Shown here: piece by piece, positions 46,423-55,439 of the stretch | How positions within the stretch are numbered: position 1 is the first letter of the stretch | Layout: each line of letters begins with the position of its first letter | Assembly: GCF_900215335.1 (NCBI RefSeq) | Contig: NZ_OCMT01000004.1 | Coordinates: forward strand, 248,001-312,000 | Length of the DNA stretch: 64,000 nucleotides | From: Pedobacter xixiisoli | GTDB lineage: Bacteria; Bacteroidota; Bacteroidia; Sphingobacteriales; Sphingobacteriaceae | Direction of reading: 5' to 3' | Notes under the pieces: model-generated | Told to the model about the DNA's origin: nothing | Database searches by the model: none | The model's input: only the letters and a program-made list of their open reading frames with translations | Program-made: the position numbers and the translations under genes

Positions 46423-47543
46423 CTTTTTAATGCCGATTTAAATACTTTTACACAATCTGCTACAGTTTTTTCCCAACTAAACTTACTTGCTTGCACAATA
46501 CCTTTCTTACTATAATGTGTTCTTAAGTTTTCATCTTCCAAAAGTGCTCTTACCTTTTGATTCAAATCTTCTGCGTTGTCTAATTCAAAATAAAGCCCAG
46601 CATCTTCTGCAACTTCAGGAAACGAACTATGGGCTGCCAAAACTACAGGGCATCCACAACTCATTGCTTCAAGAACGGGGATGCCAAAGCCCTCATAAGC
46701 CGAAGGAAATACGAAGCATTTTGCTTTTTTATAATAGGTTGCCAATTCAAAATCTTTAAAGTTAATTTGAATAACCTTTTCATCTAACCCCAAGTTTTTA
46801 ATCATTTCCCCCTCGTCTTCATTAAACGCATTACCTCCAGCACAAACTAAAAATAAACCTTGAGTGTCCAATAATAAAGAAGCAATAGCGTTTAGGAAAA
46901 ATGCAAAATTTTTATAACCACCTCTATTTCCTACAAAAAGAATATAGTTTGCTGGAAGACCTAACTCTAAAATTTCGCTATTGTCTAAACTATGAGATAA
47001 GTAAACAACATCTATTTTAGAAGCGTCAGTTTTGGGATGAAATTTTAGAATGTCGTTTTTGGTACTTTGAGAAATAGCTATAATCTTGGTCGCTTTTTCT
47101 ATCAATTTGGCTTTCTGTATAGCGATGTGGTCTTCTGAGGATAAATGAGAAGGGAAAATTTCATGAATCATGTCATACACATTCAATACAAAAGGCTTAT
47201 CTCTTAAATCAGATAAGAAATCTGTATCATAATAAGTCGGCACAAACACATCAAAATTCTGTGATTGCAAAGATTTAGTAATCCCTTTCCCATTTTTTCT
47301 TGTACAGTATCTTTTCCTTTTTTCTATATTAAATCTTAATTCCAACATCATATTTAGCTGATCCAAAATGGGAATTTTAGGATTAATTTTTTCTGAATAA
47401 TGTATGTTTTCTGAATAAATTATCGGGCAAATTGCTTGATGTGCAGAATAGCTATTAATACCGTTTATGAGTTCTGTAAAGTACCTTGAAATACCTCCAA
47501 ACTTCTGTAGTTCAAAAATTTGTCCGTCGAATAAAACTCTCAT
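46419..47543 (-). CDS. Family 4 glycosyltransferase (mannosyltransferase-like)
   Basis: A 374-residue GT-B enzyme. The N-terminal domain starts RVLFDGQIFELQKFGGISRY. The C-terminal domain has FVGNRGGYKNFAFFL and the donor-binding motif SAYEGFGIPVLEAMSCGCPVV (E-x7-E type, in parts). It resembles mannosyltransferases of O-antigen clusters, fitting with gmd next door. Confidence 0.9.
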   Translation of the reverse strand: MRVLFDGQIFELQKFGGISRYFTELINGINSYSAHQAICPIIYSENIHYSEKINPKIPILDQLNMMLELRFNIEKRKRYCTRKNGKGITKSLQSQNFDVFVPTYYDTDFLSDLRDKPFVLNVYDMIHEIFPSHLSSEDHIAIQKAKLIEKATKIIAISQSTKNDILKFHPKTDASKIDVVYLSHSLDNSEILELGLPANYILFVGNRGGYKNFAFFLNAIASLLLDTQGLFLVCAGGNAFNEDEGEMIKNLGLDEKVIQINFKDFELATYYKKAKCFVFPSAYEGFGIPVLEAMSCGCPVVLAAHSSFPEVAEDAGLYFELDNAEDLNQKVRALLEDENLRTHYSKKGIVQASKFSWEKTVADCVKVFKSALKS

Positions 47544-48358
47544 AAATTTGCCAATTTATTTTTGATTTGTTCAAAATCCTTTGACAATAGGGATTCTCGT
47601 TCGGGATTTTGTTTTTGATCAAATTTTCTTAAAAATTTTCTAAATTTTCGAATAAGCAAAGGTTCTCTTTTTTTTATAAAAGGATTTTCAGACAAATTTT
47701 TCTTAGTAAACAAGTGCGTACTAATACCATCAGTATAAAAGTTATAACCAAACTTGGCTCCTAAGCTTGCCAGTGCTTTTTCTGTATATAGCGCAACATG
47801 CTGTCCGGTTTCTGGAATAAAATACCACCAATCTTCAACAGAGCTAATAGTTGGTTTTGGTAAAAGGATTGTACTAAATAAAATACTATCTGCTAAATTA
47901 CTTATCTTTTCTACCTCAGCCATAGGATCTGGTAAATGCTCAAAAACTTCAAATGCCGTAACTAATTCAAATTTTTGTCCTAGCGGTAAGTCTGCTAAGT
48001 CAAAAAATTCAGCAAATATATTTTTACAATAAGGATCTGTATGATAAAAATCGAAACCTTTGTCACGCATCATTCTAGTAAATAGGCCGTAACCGCCAGC
48101 ATAGTCCAAAAACTTTTTAGATGTATCAAAGTTCTCGAACAATATTTTAACGGTTTTATCCCTCAGTTCTTCATTTCTGCTTGCTAATCCAATATCCAGC
48201 TTGGTGATTGTGGAAGAGTAAGCTTCTTCTAACCAAAAAGGCTCTTCTGTTTGTATAAAACCAGTCTGGTTACATTTAAAATATCCTACTTCATATTTAT
48301 TAAGAATGGTTGCAGTAAATATCTTCTCTGTATTTCCTCCTGTAATTTTGCTTAGCAT
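47540..48358 (-). CDS. Class I SAM-dependent methyltransferase
   Basis: A 272-residue protein with a methyltransferase core: FLDYAGGYGLFTRMMRDKGF (glycine-rich SAM loop) and TAFEVFEHLPDPMAEVEKI. The N-terminus carries a short CN(Q)T zinc-like motif region (GYFKCNQTGFIQTEEPFWL) seen in sugar methyltransferases. It may modify a polysaccharide sugar or cap a chain. It overlaps the GT4 gene. Confidence 0.85.
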   Translation of the reverse strand: MLSKITGGNTEKIFTATILNKYEVGYFKCNQTGFIQTEEPFWLEEAYSSTITKLDIGLASRNEELRDKTVKILFENFDTSKKFLDYAGGYGLFTRMMRDKGFDFYHTDPYCKNIFAEFFDLADLPLGQKFELVTAFEVFEHLPDPMAEVEKISNLADSILFSTILLPKPTISSVEDWWYFIPETGQHVALYTEKALASLGAKFGYNFYTDGISTHLFTKKNLSENPFIKKREPLLIRKFRKFLRKFDQKQNPERESLLSKDFEQIKNKLANL

Positions 48359-48363
48359 ATCTG

Positions 48364-49503
48364 TTATCTTAAGTTTTCGGTCATTATTTTTTTGAAAGAA
48401 TCCTTCACGCTTGCCACGCTAAAATTCTCAAGAGTATAATTTTTTACTTTATTACTGCTTTGTAAGTAGTATTCATCGCTAAGTGCCAGCACCGCTTCAA
48501 TATTTTGCATTAAACAATCTATGGTAAGCTCATCCATTTCAAAGATAAAATCCTTTTTAGCAAAACCACAATATTTGCTCACAATAGGGATCAAACCTGC
48601 AGACATTGGTTCTATGGTTCCTCCTGGCAATCCATCAACGTAACTCGGGGATAGCGTGTAACTACACTTTTCAATAATTTCACGCATCTCGACAGAATCC
48701 ATGCGGATGTTTTTAAACAAGAATACATTTTTACGTTTATGTAAAACCTCGTAATAATATTCCTCTAGCTCTGGATTAAGGCTTGGCAAAACAATATAAA
48801 AATTCAAATCACTCCTAAGCTTTACTACTTCTAGTAAAATATGTAATCCTTTTGCAAGTTGATAAGCGCCACTCAGGTATAAAAAATTAGCCGTTCTACT
48901 GGCAGCGGTTTTTGGAGCAAGGCCAGCAAAGGCTCCTATAATATTGTTATTTAATGAGCATAAAGTATTTTTAAAGCGAGTCCTAAAATCGTTATAAATA
49001 TGTGATTCGGCCAAAATTACTACGATATCCGAACTGTGCATTGCATAATAGGTGCTTGCCGCCAAAACCTTCGATTCCGATGGAAGCCAAAGCTTAGAAA
49101 GCTGATAAAAATCTTCCACACATTTAAGACTCATCATATTTTGGAATTCTTCATGAGCTCCTGTAACAAACAAAATACGAATAGAGTTATTTTGCATTTT
49201 GTGATAAAAAGACTGCTCAAAATTATAACCAAAACCAAAAACAACCTGATATTTTTCATAATTTATGTGTTCTGTTTTGGAAATAAAATCTACTACATCG
49301 ACATTATAACCTAATTCGGAAAAAGCCTCAGTTATAAGATGCGCAGTAAAATAGTTTTGATGAAGAAAATTATTCTCCACTTTAAAAGGCGTAACAATAT
49401 AAGAAATAAGCACATGCCTATCATAGGTGGTTTGGTAGAGATTATTTATCAACGTTTGATTAATAGCCTCTTTATCTCTCTTTTTAAAAATTTTCTTAAA
49501 CAT
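48364..49503 (-). CDS. Glycosyltransferase (GT-B, family 4-like)
   Basis: A 379-residue enzyme. The donor-binding half has FLYLSGAYQLAKGLHILLEV and TLSPSYVDGLPGGTIEPMSAGLIPIV, equivalent to the E-x7-E region. The N-terminal half is less typical. First gene of the minus-strand operon of five genes, ending at 44684. No promoter box was clear upstream. Confidence 0.8.
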   Translation of the reverse strand: MFKKIFKKRDKEAINQTLINNLYQTTYDRHVLISYIVTPFKVENNFLHQNYFTAHLITEAFSELGYNVDVVDFISKTEHINYEKYQVVFGFGYNFEQSFYHKMQNNSIRILFVTGAHEEFQNMMSLKCVEDFYQLSKLWLPSESKVLAASTYYAMHSSDIVVILAESHIYNDFRTRFKNTLCSLNNNIIGAFAGLAPKTAASRTANFLYLSGAYQLAKGLHILLEVVKLRSDLNFYIVLPSLNPELEEYYYEVLHKRKNVFLFKNIRMDSVEMREIIEKCSYTLSPSYVDGLPGGTIEPMSAGLIPIVSKYCGFAKKDFIFEMDELTIDCLMQNIEAVLALSDEYYLQSSNKVKNYTLENFSVASVKDSFKKIMTENLR

Positions 49504-49575
49504 GCGATTCGAGATTTACTCTCTTATTATTTTACTTAAAAGAACACCTTTACCTTTAAAAATACGATTAATTAA

Positions 49576-49602
49576 AAAAGGAGCGATAAAATCGCTCCTT
49601 TT
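49576..49602 (-). terminator. Intrinsic terminator of infB
   Basis: Twelve-base perfect arms (49576-49587 and 49591-49602, aaaaggagcgat) surround a 3-base loop, followed on the minus strand by a T-rich tract. It lies 20 bases after the infB stop. Confidence 0.88.
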
Positions 49603-49622
49603 ATATCTCAGATAAATTGTAT

Positions 49623-52600
49623 TTACAACTTACGTTTTACTTCTACTTGTTCGTAAGCCTCTACGATATCGCCCACTTCAATGTTGTTAAAGTTTTGGAT
49701 ATTCAAACCACATTCGTAGCCTTTAGAAACTTCTTTCACGTCATCTTTATAACGTTTCAACGATGCCAATTCACCAGTATAGATCACTACACCATCACGA
49801 ACGATACGGATTTTGCTATTTCTGGTAATTTTACCATCTAACACCATACATCCTGCAATGGTACCCACCTTAGTGATTTTAAAGGTCTCACGGATTTCTA
49901 CGTTAGCCACAATTTTCTCTTCGAATTCTGGTGCTAACATACCTTCCATTGCCGCTTTAATCTCATTGATTGCATCGTAGATGATTGAGTACAAACGAAT
50001 ATCGATTTGCTCTGCCTCGGCCAATTTACGAGCACCAGTTGATGGACGTACTTGGAAACCGATAATAATCGCATCTGATGCAGAAGCTAACAATACGTCA
50101 CTTTCAGAAATCTGACCTACTGCTTTGCTAATTACATTGATCTGTATCTCAGGTGTAGAAAGTTTCAATAATGAATCCGCTAATGCCTCGATAGAACCAT
50201 CCACGTCACCTTTGATGATCAAGTTCAACTCCTTGAAGTTTCCGATCGCTAAACGACGGCCAATCTCCGCTAAAGTGATATGTTTCTGTGTACGCAATCC
50301 TTGCTCACGCATTAACTGCAAACGCTTATTGGCGATATCTCTTGCCTCAGTTTCACTTTCTAGTGCATTAAATCTATCTCCCGCAGTTGGTGCGCCTTGC
50401 ATACCCAATACCTGTACTGGTACAGAAGGGCCTGCTTCGTTTACCTTAGCACCACGTTCGTTAAATAATGCTTTTACTCTACCGCTGTAGCTACCTGCTA
50501 AAATTGGATCACCAACCTTTAAAGTACCACCTTGAACCAGAACTGTAGTTACAATACCACGTCCTTTATCTAAAGTAGCCTCAATTACCGTACCTGTAGC
50601 ACGTTTATTAGGATTAGCTTTAAGCTCTAATAACTCAGCTTCTAGCAATACTTTATCTAATAGTAAGTCTACGTTTAAACCGCTCTTACCAGAAATCTCT
50701 TGTGACTGATATTTACCACCCCAATCCTCAACCAAGATATTCATTACAGATAACTGTTCACGAATTCTATCTGAGTTGGCTCCTGGCTTATCGATCTTAG
50801 TAAATGCAAATACCAAAGGTACACCTGCCGCCTGAGCGTGGTTAATTGCCTCTTTCGTTTGAGGCATCACCGCATCGTCCGCAGCTACCACAATAATGGC
50901 AATATCTGCAACCTTAGCACCACGAGCACGCATCGCCGTAAAGGCTTCGTGACCTGGCGTATCTAAGAACGTAATTTCTTTTCCAGTACTAGTTGTTACC
51001 TTGTAAGCACCAATGTGCTGTGTAATACCACCAGCCTCTCCAGCTACTACGTTTGCTTTACGAATATAATCTAGCAATGAAGTTTTACCATGATCCACGT
51101 GACCCATAATGGTTACCACAGGAACTCTTGGAATTAAGTTCTCTTCAGAATCTTCTTCTTCAATGTTGATATCTTCCTCTTCATCTGGTTTTACGAATTG
51201 GATTTCGTAACCAAACTCATCAGCAACAATAGTTAAGGTTTCTGCATCTAAACGTTGGTTAATTGACACGAACATCCCTAAGCTCATACAGGTTCCAATA
51301 ATTTTGGTTACTGGTACGTCTATCATGTTGGCCAATTCGTTGGCAGTAACAAACTCTGTTACCTTCAACACCTTCGATTGTGCTTCTTCCTCTAATGCTG
51401 CTTCTTCTGCCGAAAGTGCCACATCATCACGTTTTTGACGACGAAGTTTAGCTCTTTGTGCAAATTTACCAGATTTACCAGCGCCGCTTAAACGAGCAAG
51501 CGTTGCCTTAATTTGATCTTGGATTTCTTTCTCAGTAGGTTCCTCTTTTGGAGTATTGCTACCTGGAGCATTTCTATTTCCTTGATAACCTGGACGGTTA
51601 TTGTTATTGTTTCTGTTACCTTGGTAACCACCACCTTGTCCGCCTCCAGGACGATTACCTTGGTAAGGTGTTCTTTGGCCACCACCTTGTTGGTTAGCAC
51701 CTGGCGTACCCGTAGCAGTACCTCCTTGGCCTTGTTGCTGTCCACCAGCACCAGGAGCTCCCGGAGTTTTCTTACGTTTACGCTTACGTCTCGCATCAGC
51801 ATCGCTGGATGAAGAAGCAACAGGTTGGTTTCTTCGATCTGGTGTAGTTGGCAATACAATTTTACCGATGATATTTGGACCAGTCAATTTTACCGAACGG
51901 GCTTTGATTACCTCGTCTTGTGGTGCCACTGGCTTAGCAGCAGGAGCTGCCTCCTCCTTCTTAGGTTCCGCTGGTTTAACTTCCGCTGGCTTTTCTGCTG
52001 CCTTAACTGGCTCTGCAGGCTTTTCGGCCACAGGTTTTTCCACTACAGGCTTCTCTTCTACTTTAGGGGCAACCACTTCTACTGGTTTTTCTTCCTTAAC
52101 AACAGGAGGTACAACAGCAGCAGGAGGAGGAGCTTCTTCTTTCTTAACAGGGCGAGTTTTCGGGTTTAAATCATTAAGATTGATTTTCCCTACAATTTTG
52201 ACACCTGGTAAACCAGCTTCTTCTACAGTTTCTGTAGGCTTAACTTCCGGAGCTTTTGGTGCTTCTTTAACTTCCTCTTTCACTGGCTCTACTGGTTTTT
52301 CAACCACAGGCTTTTCAGCTACAGGCTTCTCTGTAGGCGCAGTAAATTGGTTTAAGTTTTTGATCAGAACACCTTCGCTCTCAAAATCTGTATTTTTCTT
52401 AGGAGCTTCAGAAGCGCTTTCGTTTGTTACTTCAGGTTCATCACGACGAATTTTGCCAATAACTATTTGGTTAGCCTCTTCCTTTACTATTTTATCTCCC
52501 TGAAACTCTCTAAGCAAGACATTGTACATCTCTCCAGAAAGTTTGGTATTAGGCTTATTATCCACAGCATAGCCCTTCTTACCAAGAAACTCTACCGCGG

Positions 52601-52664
52601 TGGCAAGTCCAATGTTAAGTTCTTTTGCTGCTTTTAATAATACTATGGTTTTGTCGTCTGACAT
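49623..52664 (-). CDS. infB: Translation initiation factor IF-2
   Basis: A 1013-residue initiation GTPase that brings fMet-tRNA to the 30S subunit. The long N-terminal region (about 100-400) is low-complexity Pro/Glu/Lys/Val, then Gly/Gln/Asn. The G domain has GHVDHGKTSLLDYI, DTPGHEAF, and FTKIDK (the NKxD box has T for N). Longer than E. coli IF-2, but usual for Bacteroidota. Last gene of rimP-nusA-infB. Confidence 0.97.
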   Translation of the reverse strand: MSDDKTIVLLKAAKELNIGLATAVEFLGKKGYAVDNKPNTKLSGEMYNVLLREFQGDKIVKEEANQIVIGKIRRDEPEVTNESASEAPKKNTDFESEGVLIKNLNQFTAPTEKPVAEKPVVEKPVEPVKEEVKEAPKAPEVKPTETVEEAGLPGVKIVGKINLNDLNPKTRPVKKEEAPPPAAVVPPVVKEEKPVEVVAPKVEEKPVVEKPVAEKPAEPVKAAEKPAEVKPAEPKKEEAAPAAKPVAPQDEVIKARSVKLTGPNIIGKIVLPTTPDRRNQPVASSSSDADARRKRKRKKTPGAPGAGGQQQGQGGTATGTPGANQQGGGQRTPYQGNRPGGGQGGGYQGNRNNNNNRPGYQGNRNAPGSNTPKEEPTEKEIQDQIKATLARLSGAGKSGKFAQRAKLRRQKRDDVALSAEEAALEEEAQSKVLKVTEFVTANELANMIDVPVTKIIGTCMSLGMFVSINQRLDAETLTIVADEFGYEIQFVKPDEEEDINIEEEDSEENLIPRVPVVTIMGHVDHGKTSLLDYIRKANVVAGEAGGITQHIGAYKVTTSTGKEITFLDTPGHEAFTAMRARGAKVADIAIIVVAADDAVMPQTKEAINHAQAAGVPLVFAFTKIDKPGANSDRIREQLSVMNILVEDWGGKYQSQEISGKSGLNVDLLLDKVLLEAELLELKANPNKRATGTVIEATLDKGRGIVTTVLVQGGTLKVGDPILAGSYSGRVKALFNERGAKVNEAGPSVPVQVLGMQGAPTAGDRFNALESETEARDIANKRLQLMREQGLRTQKHITLAEIGRRLAIGNFKELNLIIKGDVDGSIEALADSLLKLSTPEIQINVISKAVGQISESDVLLASASDAIIIGFQVRPSTGARKLAEAEQIDIRLYSIIYDAINEIKAAMEGMLAPEFEEKIVANVEIRETFKITKVGTIAGCMVLDGKITRNSKIRIVRDGVVIYTGELASLKRYKDDVKEVSKGYECGLNIQNFNNIEVGDIVEAYEQVEVKRKL

Positions 52665-52731
52665 TGATTATCCTGTTTTTTTCTAATTATACAAAAGTAA
52701 CGTTTATTCTGATTTAATTCAAGTAAGACTT

Positions 52732-53967
52732 TTACTCGAATTCTGATTGCAGAATAGCAACTACTTCTTTGATTGTTTCTTCTTCTAGATCGGTTCTTTT
52801 CACTAACTCATCTAAAGAAAGTGACAATACACTTTTTGCTGTATCTAGACCGATTGCTTTTAATTCATCGATAATCCAGCTATCGATTTCGTCTGAGAAT
52901 TCTTCTAAATCCACATCCTCATCTTCTTCACCAGCCTCACGATACACATCTATCTCGTAACCAGTTAATTTACCAGCTAGTTTGATATTGTGTCCGCCAC
53001 GGCCAATGGCTAACGAAACCTGATCTGGCTTTAAGTAAACCGCAGCACGTTTAGTTTCATCATCTAATTTAATAGACGTGATTTTTGCAGGGCTTAAAGC
53101 ACGTTGGATATATAACGAAACGTTAGTAGTAAAGTTAATTACGTCAATATTTTCGTTTTTCAATTCTCTCACGATACCGTGGATACGAGAACCTTTCATA
53201 CCAACACATGCACCTACTGGATCAATTCTATCATCGTAAGATTCTACCGCAACTTTAGCACGCTCTCCTGGTTCACGAACAATTTTCTTAACGGTAATCA
53301 AACCATCAAAAATCTCTGGAACTTCAATTTCGAACAAACGTTGCAAAAATTCTGGTGCTACCCTAGAAATAATGATTTTTGGTGTAGCGTTAATCATATC
53401 TACCTTAGAAATTACGGCACGTACTGCATCGCCTTTCTTAAAGTAATCGGCAGGAATTTGCTCTGTTTTAGGCATCAACAACTCGTTTCCTTCGTCGTCT
53501 AATACCAAAGTTTCCTTTTTCCAAACTTGGTAAACCTCTCCAGTTACAATTTCGCCAACTCTATCTTTATATTTTTTGAAGATTTCGTCTTTCTCTAATT
53601 CTAAAACTTTAGAAACCAAGGTTTGGCGAGCAGCTAAGATAGCTCTACGTCCAAAACTTTCTAAAGTAATTTGCTCAATGTAATCATCGCCCACTTCCAA
53701 ATCAGCATCATACTGGTGTACTTCCGCCAATTCAATTTCTAGATCATCATCCTCAGAGAAACCATCTTCCATTACTTTTCTGGTTCTCCAAATCTCCAAA
53801 TCTCCATTATCTGGGTTCACAATCACATCGCAGTTTTCGTCTGTTCCGTATTTTTTACGCAACATACTGCGAAACACCTCTTCTAATACGCTAATTACCG
53901 TAGGGCGGTCGATATTCTTAAAGTCTTTAAACTCCTGAAAAGAATCGATTAAATTAATATTGTTCAT
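52732..53967 (-). CDS. nusA: Transcription termination/antitermination factor NusA
   Basis: A 411-residue elongation factor. The N-terminal RNA-polymerase-binding domain (1-130) is followed by S1 (about 135-200), and two KH domains with VGACVGMKGSRIHGIVREL and VSLAIGRGGHNIKLAGKL. A C-terminal acidic tail and a helical segment follow. It starts two bases after the rimP stop. Confidence 0.96.
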   Translation of the reverse strand: MNNINLIDSFQEFKDFKNIDRPTVISVLEEVFRSMLRKKYGTDENCDVIVNPDNGDLEIWRTRKVMEDGFSEDDDLEIELAEVHQYDADLEVGDDYIEQITLESFGRRAILAARQTLVSKVLELEKDEIFKKYKDRVGEIVTGEVYQVWKKETLVLDDEGNELLMPKTEQIPADYFKKGDAVRAVISKVDMINATPKIIISRVAPEFLQRLFEIEVPEIFDGLITVKKIVREPGERAKVAVESYDDRIDPVGACVGMKGSRIHGIVRELKNENIDVINFTTNVSLYIQRALSPAKITSIKLDDETKRAAVYLKPDQVSLAIGRGGHNIKLAGKLTGYEIDVYREAGEEDEDVDLEEFSDEIDSWIIDELKAIGLDTAKSVLSLSLDELVKRTDLEEETIKEVVAILQSEFE

Positions 53968-53969
53968 TT

Positions 53970-54434
53970 TTATTTAAATGAAATTAAAACCTTTGTTTCT
54001 GTTATATCTTTCAAAGCGATTTGGCTGCTCACCAATTGCACTTTTTTTCCTTTTTCTTTCACTTGCTCTTCAATCGTAATCGAAGCTTCGTCTGCAGCCG
54101 TTAACTTGCCTTCCTTTTTGTCTCCACTGGTCAACTTTAATGCCAATTCTCTACCAATATTTTTAACATATTGCCTAGTTAACTTTAATGGCTCGCCCAC
54201 TCCAGGAGAAGACACTTCAAGATTGTAAGCCGTTTCGATCACATTTTCTTCTTCCAAATGGAAACCTACATGTCTGCTTATCGCTACACAATCTTGTATA
54301 CTGATGCCTTCGTCTCCATCCACATGGATAATCAACTTATTGTTGGGCAACATCTTAACGTCAACCAAAAATAATTCTGGTCTATCTGCAATTTTTTCTT
54401 CAACCAGTTCTCTAACTCTCTTTTCTAGCTGCAT
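53970..54434 (-). CDS. rimP: Ribosome maturation factor RimP
   Basis: A 154-residue 30S assembly factor. It carries LVDVKMLPNNKLIIHVDGDEG, ISIQDCVAISRHV and YNLEVSSPGVGEPLK. The upstream TTG at 54500 would give an extension; ATG 54434 matches family length. It leads the operon with nusA and infB, after a hairpin and promoter at 54456-54505. Confidence 0.93.
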   Translation of the reverse strand: MQLEKRVRELVEEKIADRPELFLVDVKMLPNNKLIIHVDGDEGISIQDCVAISRHVGFHLEEENVIETAYNLEVSSPGVGEPLKLTRQYVKNIGRELALKLTSGDKKEGKLTAADEASITIEEQVKEKGKKVQLVSSQIALKDITETKVLISFK

Positions 54435-54455
54435 AGTATAAATTATTGCTAAATA

Positions 54456-54483
54456 AAAAGAGGGGACACACGTCCCCTCTTTT
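54456..54483 (-). terminator. Strong hairpin: terminator or rimP operon attenuator
   Basis: Twelve-base perfect arms (54456-54467 and 54472-54483, aaaagaggggac) surround a 4-base loop, followed on the minus strand by TTTTTATTTA. It lies between the promoter box at 54498-54505 and the rimP start. It would end the upstream OMP gene and, if the box is real, also control read-through into rimP-nusA-infB. Confidence 0.8.
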
Positions 54484-54497
54484 CTTGTTTTGCTCTG

Positions 54498-54505
54498 CAA
54501 AGATA
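54498..54505 (-). promoter_or_regulatory. Bacteroidota-type -7 box upstream of rimP
   Basis: Minus-strand TATCTTTG matches TAnnTTTG exactly. A TTG is found about 24 bases further upstream, slightly longer than usual. The box precedes the hairpin, so transcripts would start 5' of it. Confidence 0.5.
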
Positions 54506-54552
54506 CAAAAATATTTTAATTTAAAAAATCAATATCGCTTACAGCTAATGTT

Positions 54553-55230
54553 TTAGAAGTTGAACCTGGCACCAAGAGAAAAGTCTAATCTTGTCATGCT
54601 TTCTTTTTGACCGTCAGGCAAGGTCTCTGTCACCGACATGTTTCCTCTTTCATAGGTAAGCTTACTTAACACGCCCCCTACCAGGGAAACCTGTGCACCT
54701 AGTGCAAAATGTTTGATGATGCGATAATCATACCCAGCATCTATTGCAGACCCCACCGTACCCCCTGTAGTTTTAACTCGCATAGCATCTGTGTCACTTA
54801 AATATGCCATATACCCTATAGCCACATTAAAAAGAAATACGTGCTTACTGTTTGGACTATCATATTTTGTAGCAAAACTCGGCCCTATAAACGAATTCAC
54901 TAAAGTCGTTTTCGCTTCACCTTGAGGAATCATCATTTCATCATAAACCATGATGCTATTCGACGATCTGAACTGGTTAAACTTTACACCCAATCCCCAA
55001 GTTGGCTTAATAAAATAAGATACATCTGCACCGTAATGATATCCAGATTTTAAGGCAGACACATGATCTCTAAATTCAGTCGGCACAGCATCGGAAGTTT
55101 TGGCTAATAATCTACTAAAGCCTCCCTGTACGCCAATTCTAAAACGTTGAGCGGTGACCGTTTGTGCAACGTCTTGTGCGTTCACTTGAAAAGCAAAGCT
55201 TACTAAGAGCGCAATAAGTAATTTTTTCAT
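54553..55230 (-). CDS. Outer-membrane beta-barrel protein of unknown function
   Basis: A 225-residue protein. The signal peptide (about 1-19, ending VNAQ) is followed by alternating strands (FRIGVQGGFSRL, LGVKFNQFRSSN, FLFNVAIGYMAYL) and ends LDFSLGARFNF, with the terminal Phe of outer-membrane barrels. No specific family recognised. ATG 55230 begins the signal; the frame is open to 55320. Confidence 0.75.
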   Translation of the reverse strand: MKKLLIALLVSFAFQVNAQDVAQTVTAQRFRIGVQGGFSRLLAKTSDAVPTEFRDHVSALKSGYHYGADVSYFIKPTWGLGVKFNQFRSSNSIMVYDEMMIPQGEAKTTLVNSFIGPSFATKYDSPNSKHVFLFNVAIGYMAYLSDTDAMRVKTTGGTVGSAIDAGYDYRIIKHFALGAQVSLVGGVLSKLTYERGNMSVTETLPDGQKESMTRLDFSLGARFNF

Positions 55231-55316
55231 TTCTTTATAAAATAATTTAGATGGTATTTTTTGATCGTTTAAGCCGTGAAAATAAGAACTTAAGAGCAAC
55301 ACTCCAATAAGTATTG

Positions 55317-55433
55317 TCAAAAAAGAATACTCAAAATTTGTTTAACAAAATCAACAATTAAGAGCTGAAATACGCAGCATGATGAGAACACCAGCCACAG
55401 GTATAATCCGACAAAATGTAGCCTCGGTATCAT
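55317..55433 (-). CDS. Candidate small hydrophobic peptide P0
   Basis: A 38-residue frame, starting 6 bases after the carboxypeptidase-regulatory gene stop. It contains GLYLWLVFSSCC and VDFVKQILSILF. The LWLVF segment is shared with peptide P6 (59077-59157) and its decayed copies. Single-copy evidence only, so it may be a remnant. Confidence 0.35.
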   Translation of the reverse strand: MIPRLHFVGLYLWLVFSSCCVFQLLIVDFVKQILSILF

Positions 55434-55439
55434 CACTCA

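Noticed and set aside
51488..52503. Long open frames in other frames opposite or within the infB low-complexity region
   Set aside because: They are shadows of the repetitive Pro/Glu/Lys/Gly-rich coding sequence of IF-2.
54435..54500. N-terminal extension of RimP from TTG 54500
   Set aside because: It would translate through the terminator hairpin and exceed the family length; ATG 54434 fits.
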